A stretch of DNA of 64,000 bases. It comes from JAOUEA01 sp963810915 (lineage in GTDB: Bacteria > Actinomycetota > UBA4738 > HRBIN12). Position numbers and translations under genes: made by a program. Position 1 is the first letter of the stretch; every line of letters starts with the position of its first letter. The notes beneath the pieces were generated by a model, which worked only from the letters and a program-made list of their open reading frames with translations, ran no database searches and was not told the origin of the DNA. Below are positions 25,445 to 32,872 of the stretch, in pieces. The stretch is taken from contig CAWEPH010000001.1 in NCBI GenBank assembly GCA_963810915.1, positions 372,001 through 436,000 of the forward strand. The letters run 5' to 3'.

Positions 25445-26128
25445 GTGCGGATCGACGTGTTCACGATCTTCCCCGCCATCCTGGAGGGCCCCCTGCACGA
25501 GAGCCTGCTTGGACGGGCGTTGGACGCCGGCATCGTCGAGATCCGACTGCACGACCTGCGCGATTGGACCTCTGACAACCACCGCACGGTGGACGACGAG
25601 TCGTTCGGAGGCGGGCCCGGGATGGTCCTCAAGCCGGAGCCGGTGTTCGCGGCGGTCGGATCGCTCGATCCCGATCGCGGGCGGGTGCTGCTGCTCTCGC
25701 CGGCGGGGCGCCGGCTGGATCAAGCGATCGTCCGCGAGCTCGCGACAGAAGCGCACCTCACGCTGATCTGCGGCAGGTACGAGGGCGTCGACGAGCGGGT
25801 CGTGGAGGGCCTGCCGGCCGAGGAGATCTCGATCGGTGATTACGTGCTCTCCGGCGGCGAGTTGCCGGCGCTGGTGGTGATCGAGGCGGTGACGCGACTG
25901 CTGCCCGGTGTCATCGGCAAGGAGGAGTCGCACGAGCGAGACTCGTTCAGCGAGCCCGGTCTCCTCGACCACCCCCACTACACGCGGCCGAGCGAGTTCC
26001 GGGGCATGGTCGTGCCCGAGGTGCTGAGGTCCGGTAACCATGCGGACATCGCGCGCTGGCGGGCGGAGGCGGCCCGCGCCAAGACCCGCCGCAACCGGCC
26101 CGATCTCGATCCCGACCAGGGCGGATAG
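25445..26128 (+). CDS. trmD: tRNA (guanine-37 N1)-methyltransferase
   Basis: Methylates G37 of tRNAs to prevent frameshifting. It has the SPOUT trefoil-knot motifs: MRIDVFTIFP at the start, GGGPGMV near 57, CGRYEGVDER near 112 and SIGDYVLSGGELP near 131. It encodes 227 residues. Normally third or fourth in the rpsP operon, it is here isolated from rimM by 3.6 kb of antisense genes and followed by rplS as usual. Confidence 0.96.
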   Translation: MRIDVFTIFPAILEGPLHESLLGRALDAGIVEIRLHDLRDWTSDNHRTVDDESFGGGPGMVLKPEPVFAAVGSLDPDRGRVLLLSPAGRRLDQAIVRELATEAHLTLICGRYEGVDERVVEGLPAEEISIGDYVLSGGELPALVVIEAVTRLLPGVIGKEESHERDSFSEPGLLDHPHYTRPSEFRGMVVPEVLRSGNHADIARWRAEAARAKTRRNRPDLDPDQGG

Positions 26129-26159
26129 GCTCCGGGCGGCTCCGGTGCCGCTGGTACAC
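26126..26159 (+). promoter_or_regulatory. -10 candidates for rplS
   Basis: TAGGCT begins at the trmD stop (26126), and TACACT lies at 26154-26159, 15 bases before the rplS ATG. Either could drive rplS internally. No clear ribosome binding site precedes the ATG. Confidence 0.35.
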
Positions 26160-26174
26160 TCGTTCACCGTTGCC

Positions 26175-26759
26175 ATGAATACGACCGACCTCATCGAGAA
26201 GTCCTACCTCCGCTCCGACATCCCCGAGTTCCGCCCCGGCGACACCGTCAAGGTGCACGTACGGGTTGTGGAAGGGAATCGCGAGCGGGTGCAGGTGTTC
26301 CAAGGCGTGGTGATCCGCCGCCAGAACGGCGGGCTGCGGGAGACCTTCACGGTCCGCAAGATCTCCTTCGGCGTGGGTGTGGAGCGCACGTTCCCGGTGC
26401 ACTCGCCGTCGATCGCCAAGCTCGAGGTCGTTTCCCGCGGCGCCGTCCGCCGCGCCAAGCTGTACTACCTGCGCGAGCTCCGCGGGAAGAAGGCCCGGAT
26501 CCGCGAGCGGCGCCTCGACGAGACCAAGCTCGCGGCCCTCGAGGCCGCGGCCGCCGACGCCGCCGCCCTGGCAGAGGCGGAGCTCGAGTCCGACGGCGAG
26601 GAGCCCGTCGTGGACGCGGACACCGTCGCGAAGGACGCCGCCGAGACGTCCCTCGTCGAGCCCGCCGATGGGGCCGAGGCCGCGACGGAGGCCGACGCCT
26701 CGGACGAGGCCATCCCCGAGGCTTCCGCCGACGAGGCGGAGGAGCCGGCAGAGGCCTAG
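26175..26759 (+). CDS. rplS: 50S ribosomal protein L19 with long acidic tail
   Basis: Large-subunit protein at the 30S-50S interface. The canonical core occupies about residues 1-115 (FRPGDTVKVHVRVVEGNRER, then RAKLYYLRELRGKKARIRE). About 80 further residues are rich in Ala, Glu, Asp and Val, beyond the usual length of about 115. The tail resembles those on S16, S2 and NusA in this window. Start chosen at the ATG that gives the conserved MNTTDLIEKSYLR. Confidence 0.95.
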   Translation: MNTTDLIEKSYLRSDIPEFRPGDTVKVHVRVVEGNRERVQVFQGVVIRRQNGGLRETFTVRKISFGVGVERTFPVHSPSIAKLEVVSRGAVRRAKLYYLRELRGKKARIRERRLDETKLAALEAAAADAAALAEAELESDGEEPVVDADTVAKDAAETSLVEPADGAEAATEADASDEAIPEASADEAEEPAEA

Positions 26760-26763
26760 GCAC

Positions 26764-27459
26764 GTGGTCCAGCGGCCGCCCGAGCCGGCGCCGCCCGACG
26801 AGGATCCCTCCGAGGCCGAGTCACCGACGGGCGACGGGTCTGCCCAGGTCGCCCCCGACTCGAAGTCCTGGCGCGAGTTCCCGGTCCTCATCCTGTCCGC
26901 CCTCGTCCTGGCGGTGCTGATCAAGACCTTCTTGGTGCAGGCCTTCTTCATCCCGTCGCCTTCCATGGAGCCCACCCTCGCGCCCGGGGACCGGATCTTG
27001 GTGTGCCGCGTGTGTATGCACGTACAGGACATCCATCGCGGCGACGTCCTGGTCTTCTCGGATCCTCATCCGGCGCCGGGGCCGGGGCGCGGGCTCATCG
27101 GCGGGCTCTTGCACTGGATCGGGGAAGGGGTTGGCGTCGCGGAGCCCGAGAACCCGGACTTCATCAAGCGGGTGGGCGCGCTGCCCGGCGAGACGTGGGA
27201 GATCCGCCGCGGAGACCTCTACGTCGACGGGCGGAAGATCGAACGTTCGTTCCTGGATCCGAACAGGGACACGCGATCCTTCGGGCCTGCGACGGTTCCG
27301 GATGGCATGCTGCTCATGTTGGGCGACAACCCACTGCAGTCCGGCGACTCCAGGCTGTCGCCCGCGGAAGGAGGGCTCGGTTACGTGCCGATCGACAAGG
27401 TGATCGGGAAGGCGTTCTTGATCGTCTGGCCTCCCTCGCGCGCCGGATGGATCTCATGA
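26764..27459 (+). CDS. lepB: Signal peptidase I (first copy)
   Basis: Cleaves signal peptides of exported proteins. A cytoplasmic N-terminus of about 35 residues precedes one transmembrane helix (41-61). The catalytic Ser is in PSPSMEPTL near 66, and the Lys in FIKRVGALPGE near 138. The box MLGDNPLQSGDSR near 190 is typical. It encodes 231 residues from the GTG four bases after rplS. A second signal peptidase lies 5 kb away on the other strand. Confidence 0.94.
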   Translation: MVQRPPEPAPPDEDPSEAESPTGDGSAQVAPDSKSWREFPVLILSALVLAVLIKTFLVQAFFIPSPSMEPTLAPGDRILVCRVCMHVQDIHRGDVLVFSDPHPAPGPGRGLIGGLLHWIGEGVGVAEPENPDFIKRVGALPGETWEIRRGDLYVDGRKIERSFLDPNRDTRSFGPATVPDGMLLMLGDNPLQSGDSRLSPAEGGLGYVPIDKVIGKAFLIVWPPSRAGWIS

Positions 27460-28103
27460 GCGCTCCTCACGAGATGGATCGCTACGAGCGGACCCTTCGG
27501 GCGCAGGGGTTCTCCCGCGTCGCAGGCGTGGACGAAGCCGGCCGAGGGGCTCTCGCAGGGCCGATGGTGGCGGCGGCCGTCATCCTGCCCGAGGACTTCG
27601 ACCTGGAGGGGATCCGCGACTCCAAGCAGCTGTCCGCGCAGCAGCGGAGCGAGGCGTTCCATCGGATCAACGACGGCGCGGTGGTCGCCGTCGTCCGAGT
27701 GACGCCGGCCGCGATCGACGGCAGAGGGTTGCACCGGTGCAACGTCGCGCTCCTGCGCAGGGCCGCGTGCGAGCTCGCGCCGGAGCCCGACTACGTTCTC
27801 ACGGACGGGTTCGCCCCGCCGCGCATGCCGTTCCCCACCCTCGCCGTGAAGAAGGGCGACGTGGTAAGCGCGAGCGTGGCGGCCGCCAGCATCATCGCGA
27901 AGGTGACGCGGGATCGGATCATGGACAAGCTTCACCGCCGCTATCCCGCGTTCGGATTCGACCGCAACCGCGGCTACGGCACGCCCGACCACCTCGAGGC
28001 CCTCGAGCGGCTCGGACCCACCGAGATCCACCGACTCTCGTTCGCGAACGTCGGCCAGGCCTCCCTGCCCGGTTTCGAACGAGGGGTTGGCGCCCACGCG
28101 TGA
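27456..28103 (+). CDS. rnhB: Ribonuclease HII
   Basis: Removes ribonucleotides and RNA from RNA-DNA hybrids. The catalytic motif GVDEAGRGALAGP lies at residues 24-36, with further acidic residues in RDSKQLS and LTDG, and the C-terminal RNRGYGTPDH. It encodes 215 residues. The ATG overlaps the lepB stop. The rplS-lepB-rnhB order is conserved in Actinobacteria. Confidence 0.96.
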   Translation: MSAPHEMDRYERTLRAQGFSRVAGVDEAGRGALAGPMVAAAVILPEDFDLEGIRDSKQLSAQQRSEAFHRINDGAVVAVVRVTPAAIDGRGLHRCNVALLRRAACELAPEPDYVLTDGFAPPRMPFPTLAVKKGDVVSASVAAASIIAKVTRDRIMDKLHRRYPAFGFDRNRGYGTPDHLEALERLGPTEIHRLSFANVGQASLPGFERGVGAHA

Positions 28104-28119
28104 GAAGCTGGAGGGCATG

Positions 28120-28437
28120 ATGAGCGACGACGACATCGAGCGGTTCGAAGAGGAGCGGGAGCTCGAGCTCTATCGCGAGTACCGAGACGTGCTCCCCATG
28201 TTCTCCTTCGTCATCGAGACGGAGCGCCGGTTCTACCTGGCCAATCACGTCGACCTGACGCACCTCGAGGGCGGCTGGGTCCGTGTGGATCTGAACGATG
28301 CATGGGTGTGGGACATGTTCCGTCCCGCCCGGTTCGTGGCCAACGTCCGCGTGATGACGCGGCGCGACGTGAACGTCGAGGAGCTCGCGCGGCGCGACGA
28401 CACCACGACGATCCCGGACACCCCTTCGTCGAACTGA
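28120..28437 (+). CDS. DUF2469 family protein
   Basis: 105-residue acidic protein found almost only in Actinobacteria, always between rnhB and yraN (Rv2901c in M. tuberculosis). Conserved segments are ELELYREYRDV, VETERRFYLAN-like IETERRFYLAN, and DAWVWDMFRPARFV. The second of two adjacent ATGs is used, as it sits 5 bases after GGAGG and matches homologue starts. Function unknown. Confidence 0.92.
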   Translation: MSDDDIERFEEERELELYREYRDVLPMFSFVIETERRFYLANHVDLTHLEGGWVRVDLNDAWVWDMFRPARFVANVRVMTRRDVNVEELARRDDTTTIPDTPSSN

Positions 28438-28458
28438 CGGCGTGTCTGCGTCGCGACG

Positions 28459-28464
28459 TAAGGT
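28459..28464 (+). promoter_or_regulatory. -10 element, leaderless yraN
   Basis: TAAGGT lies 8 bases before the ATG at 28473, with no Shine-Dalgarno sequence in between. Confidence 0.5.
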
Positions 28465-28472
28465 CGCGTCTC

Positions 28473-28841
28473 ATGTCGGACGTTCGCCAGCAACTCGGTG
28501 CCGCCGGTGAGGAGGCGGCCCTGCAGATCTACATCGATCGGGGATACCGGCTGGTGGCTCGCAACTGGCGATGCCGGCTCGGCGAGCTCGATCTCGTGCT
28601 CCGTCGCGGCTCTCAGCTCGTGATCTGCGAGGTGAAGACGCGCCGGGACTCGAGGTTCGGCCACGGATGGGAGGCGGTCGGCGCCCGCAAGCAAGCCAAG
28701 GTGCGCGCCGTGGCCCAGGTGTTCCTACTGACCCACCCAGACCCGACCGCGTCGGTGCGCTTCGACGTGGCGAGCGTCCGTGTTCGCAACGCCCGCCTCC
28801 CCTCCTCAGCCGACGTCGAGCTCTTCCAGGACGCGTTCTGA
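28473..28841 (+). CDS. yraN: UPF0102 (YraN) endonuclease-like protein
   Basis: 122-residue protein with a restriction-endonuclease-like fold. The core motif GELDLVLRRG...VICEVKTRR contains the E-D...E-x-K residues typical of that fold, and NWRCRLGE precedes it. The biological role is not settled. It follows DUF2469 as in mycobacteria. The last 36 bases overlap the 3' end of the convergent PLP decarboxylase gene. Confidence 0.93.
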   Translation: MSDVRQQLGAAGEEAALQIYIDRGYRLVARNWRCRLGELDLVLRRGSQLVICEVKTRRDSRFGHGWEAVGARKQAKVRAVAQVFLLTHPDPTASVRFDVASVRVRNARLPSSADVELFQDAF

Positions 28842-30341
28842 GCACGCGCGCAGCGTCGTCAGCATCCGGTCGACGTCCGCATGCGTGCTGAGGTAGTTCA
28901 CGATGCCGGCGCGCAGGTAGGTGTGGCCGCGCAACGTCGTCGTGCTCACCCATGCTTCCCCGGAAACCTCGAGGGCCCGCTGCAACGCGGTCTGATAGGT
29001 GTCGGCCGTCTCGCGAGGCAGCGGCGCGATCGCCGACGGCACGTGACGGAAGCACACGACGCTCAGCTCCGGAACGGCCGGCTCGGCTTCGAAGTCGGAC
29101 GCCTCCGCGATGCGTTCGGCGAGATAGGAGGCCAGATCGTCGTTCTGTTCCACGAGGGCGCCCAGGCCCTCCGTACCGAGGTGCTTCCAACTCATCCACA
29201 GCTTCAGGCCTCGGAACCGGCGCGTGCCCTCCAGCGAGAACTGGTACCAGTGCAGGGGCTCGTCCTCGGGTCGGTTCGACCGGTAGTACTCGGGGTCACG
29301 ATGGAAGGTGTGCAGGAGATCCTCGCGCCGGCGCACGATCAACGCCCCGATGTCGTAGGCCTGGAAGAACCACTTGTGGGGGTCGACCGTGACGCTGTCG
29401 GCGCGCTCGAGCGCGGGCACCCGGTCCGCATCGCGGCGGGAGAGGCGGGCGGCACCCCCATAGGCAGCGTCCACGTGGAGCCAGAGGCTCTCCCGGTCGG
29501 CGGCGTCGGCGAGGCCGGCCACGTCGTCCACGGAGCCGGTGTTGGTCGAACCCGCGACGGCGGCGATCGCGAGCGGTGTCAGGCCGGCGCCCCGATCCTC
29601 GCGGACCGCGGCCTCCACGGGACCGGCCTGCAGGCGATAGCGCTCGTCGGACTCGATCACGCGCAGCGTGTCCTCGGGGAACCCCAGCACGTCGAGCGCG
29701 CGTGCGATCGAGAAATGCGCCTGATCGCTCGCATAGACCCGCACGCCTTCGAGTCCGCCGCCGCGAGGCGGACCGCTGAGGCCGCGCAAGCGGGGGAGCC
29801 AGATGTCGCGGGCGACGGTCATGGCCATCACGTTCGCCATCACCCCCCCCGAGGTGAGCACCCCCCAGCCGTCCTCGGCGAACCCCACGAGGTCTCGCAG
29901 CCACGCGACGACCTCTTCCTCCACGAACGCCCCCACCGGGCCCGCGTGCCACACGTCCACCCCTTGGTTGATCCACTGGGCCAGGACCTCGCCGGCGATG
30001 GACATGGGGAGCGGGGGAGGGGTGAAGTAGCTGAAGGCGCCGGTGTGCTGGGCGTTGAAGGTCTCGGGCGCGATGCGCCTCCTGAATTCGGCGAGCACCT
30101 CCTCCGAGGGCGCGGGCGATATCGGAGCAGGCGCCGGACGCCCCGACGCCCCGAAGAACGTCGCCCGGGACTCCGGATAGGACCGGGGATGCAACGGCCG
30201 CTGCAAGGCCCGTCCGTAGAGCCAGTCCAGGGCCTCGCGCCAGGTGGCCTCGCCGAGCGCCTCGAGCGCAGCGCGGGAGCGATCGGGGTCATCGAAGCCG
30301 ATCAGTTCGGGTTCGGGGCTCCAGTCGAAGCGGTCGCTCAC
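28806..30341 (-). CDS. PLP-dependent group II decarboxylase
   Basis: 511-residue pyridoxal-phosphate enzyme related to aromatic-amino-acid, glutamate and tyrosine decarboxylases. The PLP lysine lies in VDPHKWFFQAYD, the phosphate/ring contacts in LTSGGVMANV and HVDAAYGGAA. A His stacking on the cofactor is expected in SDQAHFS. The substrate cannot be read from sequence. It starts with GTG 7 bases after TAGCCT, so it is probably leaderless. It follows DUF47 on the same strand and overlaps yraN at its 3' end. Confidence 0.88.
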   Translation of the reverse strand: MSDRFDWSPEPELIGFDDPDRSRAALEALGEATWREALDWLYGRALQRPLHPRSYPESRATFFGASGRPAPAPISPAPSEEVLAEFRRRIAPETFNAQHTGAFSYFTPPPLPMSIAGEVLAQWINQGVDVWHAGPVGAFVEEEVVAWLRDLVGFAEDGWGVLTSGGVMANVMAMTVARDIWLPRLRGLSGPPRGGGLEGVRVYASDQAHFSIARALDVLGFPEDTLRVIESDERYRLQAGPVEAAVREDRGAGLTPLAIAAVAGSTNTGSVDDVAGLADAADRESLWLHVDAAYGGAARLSRRDADRVPALERADSVTVDPHKWFFQAYDIGALIVRRREDLLHTFHRDPEYYRSNRPEDEPLHWYQFSLEGTRRFRGLKLWMSWKHLGTEGLGALVEQNDDLASYLAERIAEASDFEAEPAVPELSVVCFRHVPSAIAPLPRETADTYQTALQRALEVSGEAWVSTTTLRGHTYLRAGIVNYLSTHADVDRMLTTLRACSERVLEELDVG

Positions 30342-30348
30342 GCGGGGA

Positions 30349-30354
30349 AGGCTA
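30349..30354 (-). promoter_or_regulatory. -10 element, leaderless PLP decarboxylase
   Basis: On the minus strand TAGCCT lies 7 bases before the GTG at 30341. It falls in the 27-base gap after the DUF47 stop. Confidence 0.5.
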
Positions 30355-30368
30355 ACAGCGCCCCTCTC

Positions 30369-30995
30369 TCAGGCCTCCTTCACGGTGGCGTACCAGACGC
30401 GCTCGGCCACCTCGACGACGCTGTCGGACACGCGCGAGATCCTGCGGTAGAGCTCCCGGCGCGCCATCACCTCGCGCAGGTCGTCCACATCGATCAGGGC
30501 CGACGCAGCGGTGCGGTACGCCCGCTCCAGATGGCGCTGTGCCTTCACCGCGGCGTCGGCGGCCTCGGTGGCGGGGCCCTCGGCGCGGGTGCCTTCCTTC
30601 GCGAGCTCGTCGAAGGCGTCGCGCAGGTGCCGGACCCCCTCGAGCAGGAGGTCGCACATCGCGCTCACGTGATCGTCCGGAGGGATGCCCATGACCTCCG
30701 CCTCCCGGACGGCGTCCTTGGCGCCGTTCATGACCGCGTCGAGGCGCTCGGACATCGTGTACAGGTCCTCGGCGTCGAGCGGGGTCGTGAACGCCTCGGT
30801 GAGGGCCTTCCGCAGATCGCGCTTGCGGTGGTCCGCGATGTGCTCTGCGTTCCGCACAGCGTCGGCGGCCGCGTCGTCGCCGCGCGAGGCCGCCCAGGCC
30901 ACCATCGCCTCGAGGCCCTCGACCGTGCTGTCGGCTTGCGCTCGGAGCATCCCGAGCACGTCGGGCGTATCGGGGAGGAACCAGGGGAGCTTCAC
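30369..30995 (-). CDS. DUF47 (PhoU-like) phosphate-transport partner
   Basis: 208-residue all-helical PhoU-like protein that pairs with Pit permeases and is thought to regulate phosphate uptake. Characteristic segments are RNAEHIADHRKRDLRKALTE-type helix and TPLDAEDLYTMSERLDAVMN. The GTG overlaps the stop of the permease (GTGA), showing translational coupling. The N-terminus KLPWFLPDTPD is typical of TIGR00153-like proteins. Confidence 0.9.
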   Translation of the reverse strand: MKLPWFLPDTPDVLGMLRAQADSTVEGLEAMVAWAASRGDDAAADAVRNAEHIADHRKRDLRKALTEAFTTPLDAEDLYTMSERLDAVMNGAKDAVREAEVMGIPPDDHVSAMCDLLLEGVRHLRDAFDELAKEGTRAEGPATEAADAAVKAQRHLERAYRTAASALIDVDDLREVMARRELYRRISRVSDSVVEVAERVWYATVKEA

Positions 30996-31996
30996 GAGAT
31001 CCACCTCCAGAGCGGCAGCGAGACCACCGCGATCGCGGCGGCGGCAGGCATCGTGGTGACCCATGCCAGCCCGATGGCGCCCACGATATGCCAGTGGACG
31101 TGGCGGGCGCGCCGACGTCCGACGCCGATCCCGACGATGGACGAGGAGACCACCTGGGTGGTGCTCACGGGCGCGCCGATCAGCGAGGAGGCGACGATGA
31201 CGGCCGCAGAAGTGCTCTGGCTCACCAAGCCGTCGAGGGGCCGCAGGCGGACGATCCGCCGACCGATCGTGCGGACGATCGACCACCCGCCCATCGCGGT
31301 CCCCAGCGTGAGCATGGCGCCGCATCCGAGCTTCACCCACAGGGGGGCGGCGAGCGTCGGGATGTGGTGGGTCGCCACGAGGAGCGCGGCCATGATCCCG
31401 ATCGCCTTCTGCGCATCGTTGGACCCATGGCTGAAGGCGAGCCACCCGGAGGTCACCCACTGCCCCTGCCGGGCGATCCCCTCCATGCGGGCCGAGGCAC
31501 GGCGCAGGAGCCTGCGGACGAGTCGCGTCGCCACGGCGGCCGCGGCGAAGCCGACGACCGGAGAGATCGCGAGGACGGTGAGGACCCCGATCACGCCCAC
31601 CGGGCGCCAGCCGTCGAACCCGCCCCAGTTCACGGCGGAGGCGCCTCCCTCCACCATCGCGGCGCCCACGAGCCCGCCGACGAGCGCGTGGCTCGAGCTC
31701 GAAGGGAGCCCGCGGATCCAGGTGAAGGTGTTCCAGACCACGGCGCCCGTGAGCGCCGCCCCCGTGACGGCCACTTCCTCGCCCGAGGGGACCTGGACGA
31801 TGCCCGCGATGGTGTTGGCGACGGCAGCACCGAGCAGGAGGGGGCCCAGCAGGTTGAAGAACGCCGCGAAGGCCACCGCGGGCAACGGACGCGCGACCCG
31901 CGTCGACACGAGGGTGGCGATGGCGTTGGCGGCGTCGTGGAACCCGTTCGTGAGCGCGAACAGGAACGCCATGACGATCGCGAGGATGAGTCCCAT
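30992..31996 (-). CDS. pit: Inorganic phosphate permease, PiT family
   Basis: Low-affinity phosphate/metal or sodium symporter. It has two repeats of the PiT signature: GFHDAANAIAT at about residue 18 and GSNDAQKAIGI near 190. About ten transmembrane helices are visible. It encodes 334 residues from the ATG at 31996, which follows GGGGGG. A TATCAT hexamer lies at 32041-32036 on the minus strand. It forms a unit with the downstream DUF47 gene. Confidence 0.94.
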   Translation of the reverse strand: MGLILAIVMAFLFALTNGFHDAANAIATLVSTRVARPLPAVAFAAFFNLLGPLLLGAAVANTIAGIVQVPSGEEVAVTGAALTGAVVWNTFTWIRGLPSSSSHALVGGLVGAAMVEGGASAVNWGGFDGWRPVGVIGVLTVLAISPVVGFAAAAVATRLVRRLLRRASARMEGIARQGQWVTSGWLAFSHGSNDAQKAIGIMAALLVATHHIPTLAAPLWVKLGCGAMLTLGTAMGGWSIVRTIGRRIVRLRPLDGLVSQSTSAAVIVASSLIGAPVSTTQVVSSSIVGIGVGRRRARHVHWHIVGAIGLAWVTTMPAAAAIAVVSLPLWRWIS

Positions 31997-32077
31997 GGCG
32001 ACCCCCCTTCCGCGCCCGGATCGCTCGACGCGCGGATGATATCCGGGCCGCACCGCAAGGCATCGGAACGGTGGGAG

Positions 32078-32767
32078 CTACGGGATGCCTCCCAGGCGTG
32101 ACGGGGGCCAGATGATCGCGGACGCCCTGCCCACCACGTGGTCGACGGGCACCAGTCCCAGCGCGAATCGCGAATCGCAGGAATCCCCGCGGTTGTCTCC
32201 CATCACGAAGAGGTCCCCCGGGGGGACGGTGAGGAGTGGGAACGGCTGGGTGTGCAGGCCCGCGGGCAGGTACGGCTCCGCGAGCTTCGCTCCGTTCACG
32301 TAGACCGCCCCGCCCTTGCCCTCGACCGTGTCGCCGCCTACGCCGATGACGCGCTTCACGAAGTTCTCGTCCGGGTTCGTGTCGCCGCAGCTCGCTTCGG
32401 TGGCGCTCGTGAAGCCGAGTCCCGCCCCGAGCCAGTGGACGAAACCGCCGATGAGGCCGCGGCTCACCGGCACGCCGTTGGGGTTGGAGAACACGATGAC
32501 GTCGCCCCGACCCGGATCGTGGAGGTAGTAGGGCACCTTGTCGACGATGATGCGGTCGCCGGGGCCCATCAGCGTGGGCTCCATCGAGGCGGAGGGGATG
32601 AAGAACGCCTGGAACAGGAACGCCTTGATCAACAGGGCCACGATCACCGCACCCAGCAGGAGGACCGGTAGCTCGAACGCGGCGCGCCAAGGGCCGGCGT
32701 CCTCGGCGGGACCGGTCGATCCATCGTCGGTCGCCGGGGGGTCCACGGGCTCGGAAGGGGAAGCCAT
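32078..32767 (-). CDS. lepB: Signal peptidase I (second copy)
   Basis: 229 residues. One N-terminal transmembrane helix (32-53), catalytic Ser in PSASMEPTL near 58, Lys in FVKRVIGVGG near 135 and the box VMGDNRGDSCDSR near 187. It differs clearly from the copy at 26.8 kb, including a CGD-containing insert (EASCGDTNPDE) before the catalytic Lys. Multiple signal peptidases are common in Streptomyces. Start taken at the ATG 9 bases after TATGCT. Confidence 0.93.
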   Translation of the reverse strand: MASPSEPVDPPATDDGSTGPAEDAGPWRAAFELPVLLLGAVIVALLIKAFLFQAFFIPSASMEPTLMGPGDRIIVDKVPYYLHDPGRGDVIVFSNPNGVPVSRGLIGGFVHWLGAGLGFTSATEASCGDTNPDENFVKRVIGVGGDTVEGKGGAVYVNGAKLAEPYLPAGLHTQPFPLLTVPPGDLFVMGDNRGDSCDSRFALGLVPVDHVVGRASAIIWPPSRLGGIP

Positions 32768-32776
32768 CGACGACGG

Positions 32777-32782
32777 AGCATA
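32777..32782 (-). promoter_or_regulatory. -10 element of the second signal peptidase
   Basis: On the minus strand TATGCT lies 9 bases before the ATG at 32767. The CRP-type box at 32822-32837 is centred about 62 bases upstream of this start. Confidence 0.5.
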
Positions 32783-32821
32783 ACGGGGTCGCCTCGAGAT
32801 GCATCGGGGGCCGCTGCGTCG

Positions 32822-32837
32822 TGTGACCCGTGTCACG
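32822..32837. promoter_or_regulatory. CRP-type operator between lepB and comM
   Basis: TGTGACCCGTGTCACG matches TGTGA-N6-TCACA with one change. Its centre is 43.5 bases before the predicted leaderless comM start and 62.5 before that of lepB, close to class II and class I activator positions. Regulation is inferred. Confidence 0.6.
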
Positions 32838-32858
32838 GACGGCTGCGGGCCGAGGACC

Positions 32859-32864
32859 TAACGT
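32859..32864 (+). promoter_or_regulatory. -10 element, leaderless comM
   Basis: TAACGT lies 8 bases before the ATG at 32873, with no ribosome binding site in between. Confidence 0.5.
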
Positions 32865-32872
32865 GCGCGCTC

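Noticed and set aside
28881..32039. A 1,052-codon plus-strand frame opposite the PLP decarboxylase, DUF47 and pit.
   Set aside because: It mirrors three recognised minus-strand genes and has low-complexity composition with no domain signature.
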